Below are positions 62,751-64,000 of a stretch of DNA of 64,000 nucleotides, one piece after another (the stretch's first letter is position 1; each line of letters starts with the position of its first letter). The translations under genes and the position numbers were made by a program. The notes under the pieces are model-generated. The model saw nothing but the letters and a program-made list of their open reading frames with translations, searched no databases and was not told where the DNA came from. Source of the stretch: Burkholderiaceae bacterium (GTDB lineage Bacteria; Pseudomonadota; Gammaproteobacteria; Burkholderiales; Burkholderiaceae_C); NCBI GenBank assembly GCA_024235915.1, contig JACKLO010000008.1:434001-498000 (forward strand). The letters are read 5' to 3'.

Positions 62751-64000
62751 ATGGTTTCGCTCAACTCCGATGGGTCCTGCGCGCTGGCGCTGGAGCCGCT
62801 GTGCCAGGCCGCTGCGCGAGAACTGCTGATGCGCAGCTACACCATCCGAACCCTGAACCGCTACAAGCGGGTGTGGGAGCAACTGGCCGACTTCGCTCGC
62901 GCCAAGGGCCAGCCGGCGGTCTATTCCCGCGACCTCGCGCTTCGCTTTGAGGAGGCCTTCGGTCTGCGCGACGGCGAAGTGCTGGTGGAAGGACAGCGGT
63001 GGCGGCGCCACCTGGTCTTCGGGCTCAAGGTCCTCGACGACTTCGCGCGCACCGGCACCATCAGCCGCTTCGTTGTCGAGACCACCGGGCTGCGCGTGCC
63101 GGTGGGCATGCACAAGGCTCTACGCGAGTATGAGCAGTACGCCAGAGAGCGCCGGCATCTGCGGCCCACCAGCCTGGCGGAGCGCATGCACAACATCGCG
63201 GTCTTCCTGGACTTCCTTCGCACCCGAGGCTTGGAGTCACTTGACACGTTGCAGGCCGAAGACCTCAGCGCCTTCATTCGGACCCGAACTGCGTGGAAGC
63301 CGAGAACCGTCTCGCACGTGTCGTCCGACCTTCGGCAGTTCCTGCAGTACCTGTTCACGCGCGACATGCTGCCGCGCGACCTCAGCACCGCGGTACCGAC
63401 GGTCCGACAGGCGAGTAATGCCAAGGTACCTTCGGCGTGGGAACCGGAACTGGTCGAGCGGCTGCTTGCCGCGGTCGATCGCAGTTCACCGAAGGGCAGA
63501 CGGGACTACGCCATCCTGTTGCTCGCCGCGCGCCTGGGTCTGCGCCTGGGCGACATCAAGGGGCTGACACTGGACCACCTGCACTGGTCCACGGCCACCA
63601 TCGAGATCGTGCAGAACAAGACGAGCGAGCCGCTCGTCTTGCCGCTGATCGAGGAGGTCGGCGCCGCGCTCATCGACTACCTGCGATCCGGGCGACCGCC
63701 AGTGGAGCACCGGCACCTCTTCACCAACCTGACGCCACCCTTCGAGCCGATCTGCCAGAACGACCGGCTCCACCGCGTCGTCAGGTACTGGCGGGACCTG
63801 GCCGGGATCAAGTTCAAGGCACCGCAGCGCCAGGGCCTGCACTCGCTGCGCCACACCCTGGCCACCCGGCTGCTCGCCGCGCAGACACCGTTCCCGGTCA
63901 TCTCGGCCGTGCTGGGGCATGCCTCGCCGGCAACGACCTTCATCTACGCCAAGGCCGATGTCGAGACGCTGCGCATCGCTGCCATCGATCCCGAGGAGGT
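62751..64000 (+). CDS. Tyrosine recombinase/integrase, 3' partial
   Basis: 416 codons visible, frame open at the right edge. ATG at 62751 with GGAG 6 bases before. N-terminal core-binding part YTIRTLNRYKRVWEQLADFARAKG and a second SAM-like domain, then catalytic set: Arg in ARLGLRLGDIKGL, Lys in NKTSEPLVLPL, HxxR in GLHSLRHTLATRLL, His in LGHASPATT and Tyr in TFIYAKAD. All six catalytic positions are kept. Its length and ending IAAIDPEEV are like the recombinase-in-trio or Tn554-type families, so the other members may lie beyond the window. Confidence 0.85.
   Translation, partial: MVSLNSDGSCALALEPLCQAAARELLMRSYTIRTLNRYKRVWEQLADFARAKGQPAVYSRDLALRFEEAFGLRDGEVLVEGQRWRRHLVFGLKVLDDFARTGTISRFVVETTGLRVPVGMHKALREYEQYARERRHLRPTSLAERMHNIAVFLDFLRTRGLESLDTLQAEDLSAFIRTRTAWKPRTVSHVSSDLRQFLQYLFTRDMLPRDLSTAVPTVRQASNAKVPSAWEPELVERLLAAVDRSSPKGRRDYAILLLAARLGLRLGDIKGLTLDHLHWSTATIEIVQNKTSEPLVLPLIEEVGAALIDYLRSGRPPVEHRHLFTNLTPPFEPICQNDRLHRVVRYWRDLAGIKFKAPQRQGLHSLRHTLATRLLAAQTPFPVISAVLGHASPATTFIYAKADVETLRIAAIDPEE

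Overview
The window is a contiguous piece of a high-GC betaproteobacterial genome, most likely Burkholderiales of the Rubrivivax/Leptothrix/Comamonadaceae type. This is inferred from the dense GC-rich coding, the EXDD-type monofunctional RelA, the OmpR/EnvZ pair, the 3-hydroxybutyrate dehydrogenase, DUF6502, DUF3034 and CFI-box proteins, a possible PEP-CTERM protein and a CTGT-N8-ACAG SOS box. From 1 to about 55.3 kb it reads as an intact chromosome with many 4-bp ATGA/GTGA gene overlaps.

Layout. 1-12.6 kb: a PAS-GGDEF-EAL protein cut by the left edge, an RND efflux permease with its adaptor, a degenerate EAL protein, an MFS transporter overlapping aroC, and a dCache-PAS-GGDEF cyclase. 12.8-22.6 kb: tRNA-Val(GAC), relA coupled to an alpha/beta hydrolase, bdhA, a SIMPL protein, ompR/envZ, two Hsp20 genes behind a sigma-32-like promoter, and a chemotaxis receptor. 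22.7-38.2 kb: a fused ispDF divergent from mfd across 27 bp, small membrane and paired unknown proteins, a DUF6502/lipoprotein pair divergent from a beta-propeller lipoprotein across a palindromic operator, a 2-hydroxyacid dehydrogenase, upp, a sirtuin, rlmB, a DUF1624 membrane protein and a RES/Xre toxin-antitoxin pair.

38.2-52.6 kb is the metabolic centrepiece: two divergent operons flanking a perfect 14-bp palindrome beside a MerR regulator. Leftward: merR, acyl-CoA dehydrogenase, coniferyl-aldehyde-type dehydrogenase, thiolase, FadB-like enzyme. Rightward: an SDR related to trans-2-enoyl-CoA reductases, carboxylase beta, acyl-CoA dehydrogenase, enoyl-CoA hydratase, biotin-carboxylase alpha, a beta-keto-acid cleavage enzyme (BKACE) and a hotdog thioesterase. 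The beta/dehydrogenase/hydratase/alpha order resembles the atuCDEF (acyclic terpene) and liu (leucine) clusters, but no acyl-CoA ligase or HMG-CoA-type lyase is present, so the substrate is open.

52.7-55.3 kb holds a DUF3034 protein, an exported truncated haemoglobin and a DegP/DegQ-type protease. From about 55.3 kb the character changes to accessory DNA: a SOS-box gene, a PIN toxin with a frameshifted antitoxin, an orphan AbrB-type antitoxin, an operon of a ParM/StbA (PRTRC-D-like) ATPase, a ParR-like protein and two overlapping genes that together look like a split Cas4-type nuclease with a CFI-box, then two tyrosine recombinases. Sequence quality falls here: the ParM gene has three apparent single-base losses in G/C runs, and the first recombinase is interrupted at 62100-62134 by what reads as a chimera of the two standard Illumina adapters. 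Gene order to the right of 62.1 kb should be treated as unproven.
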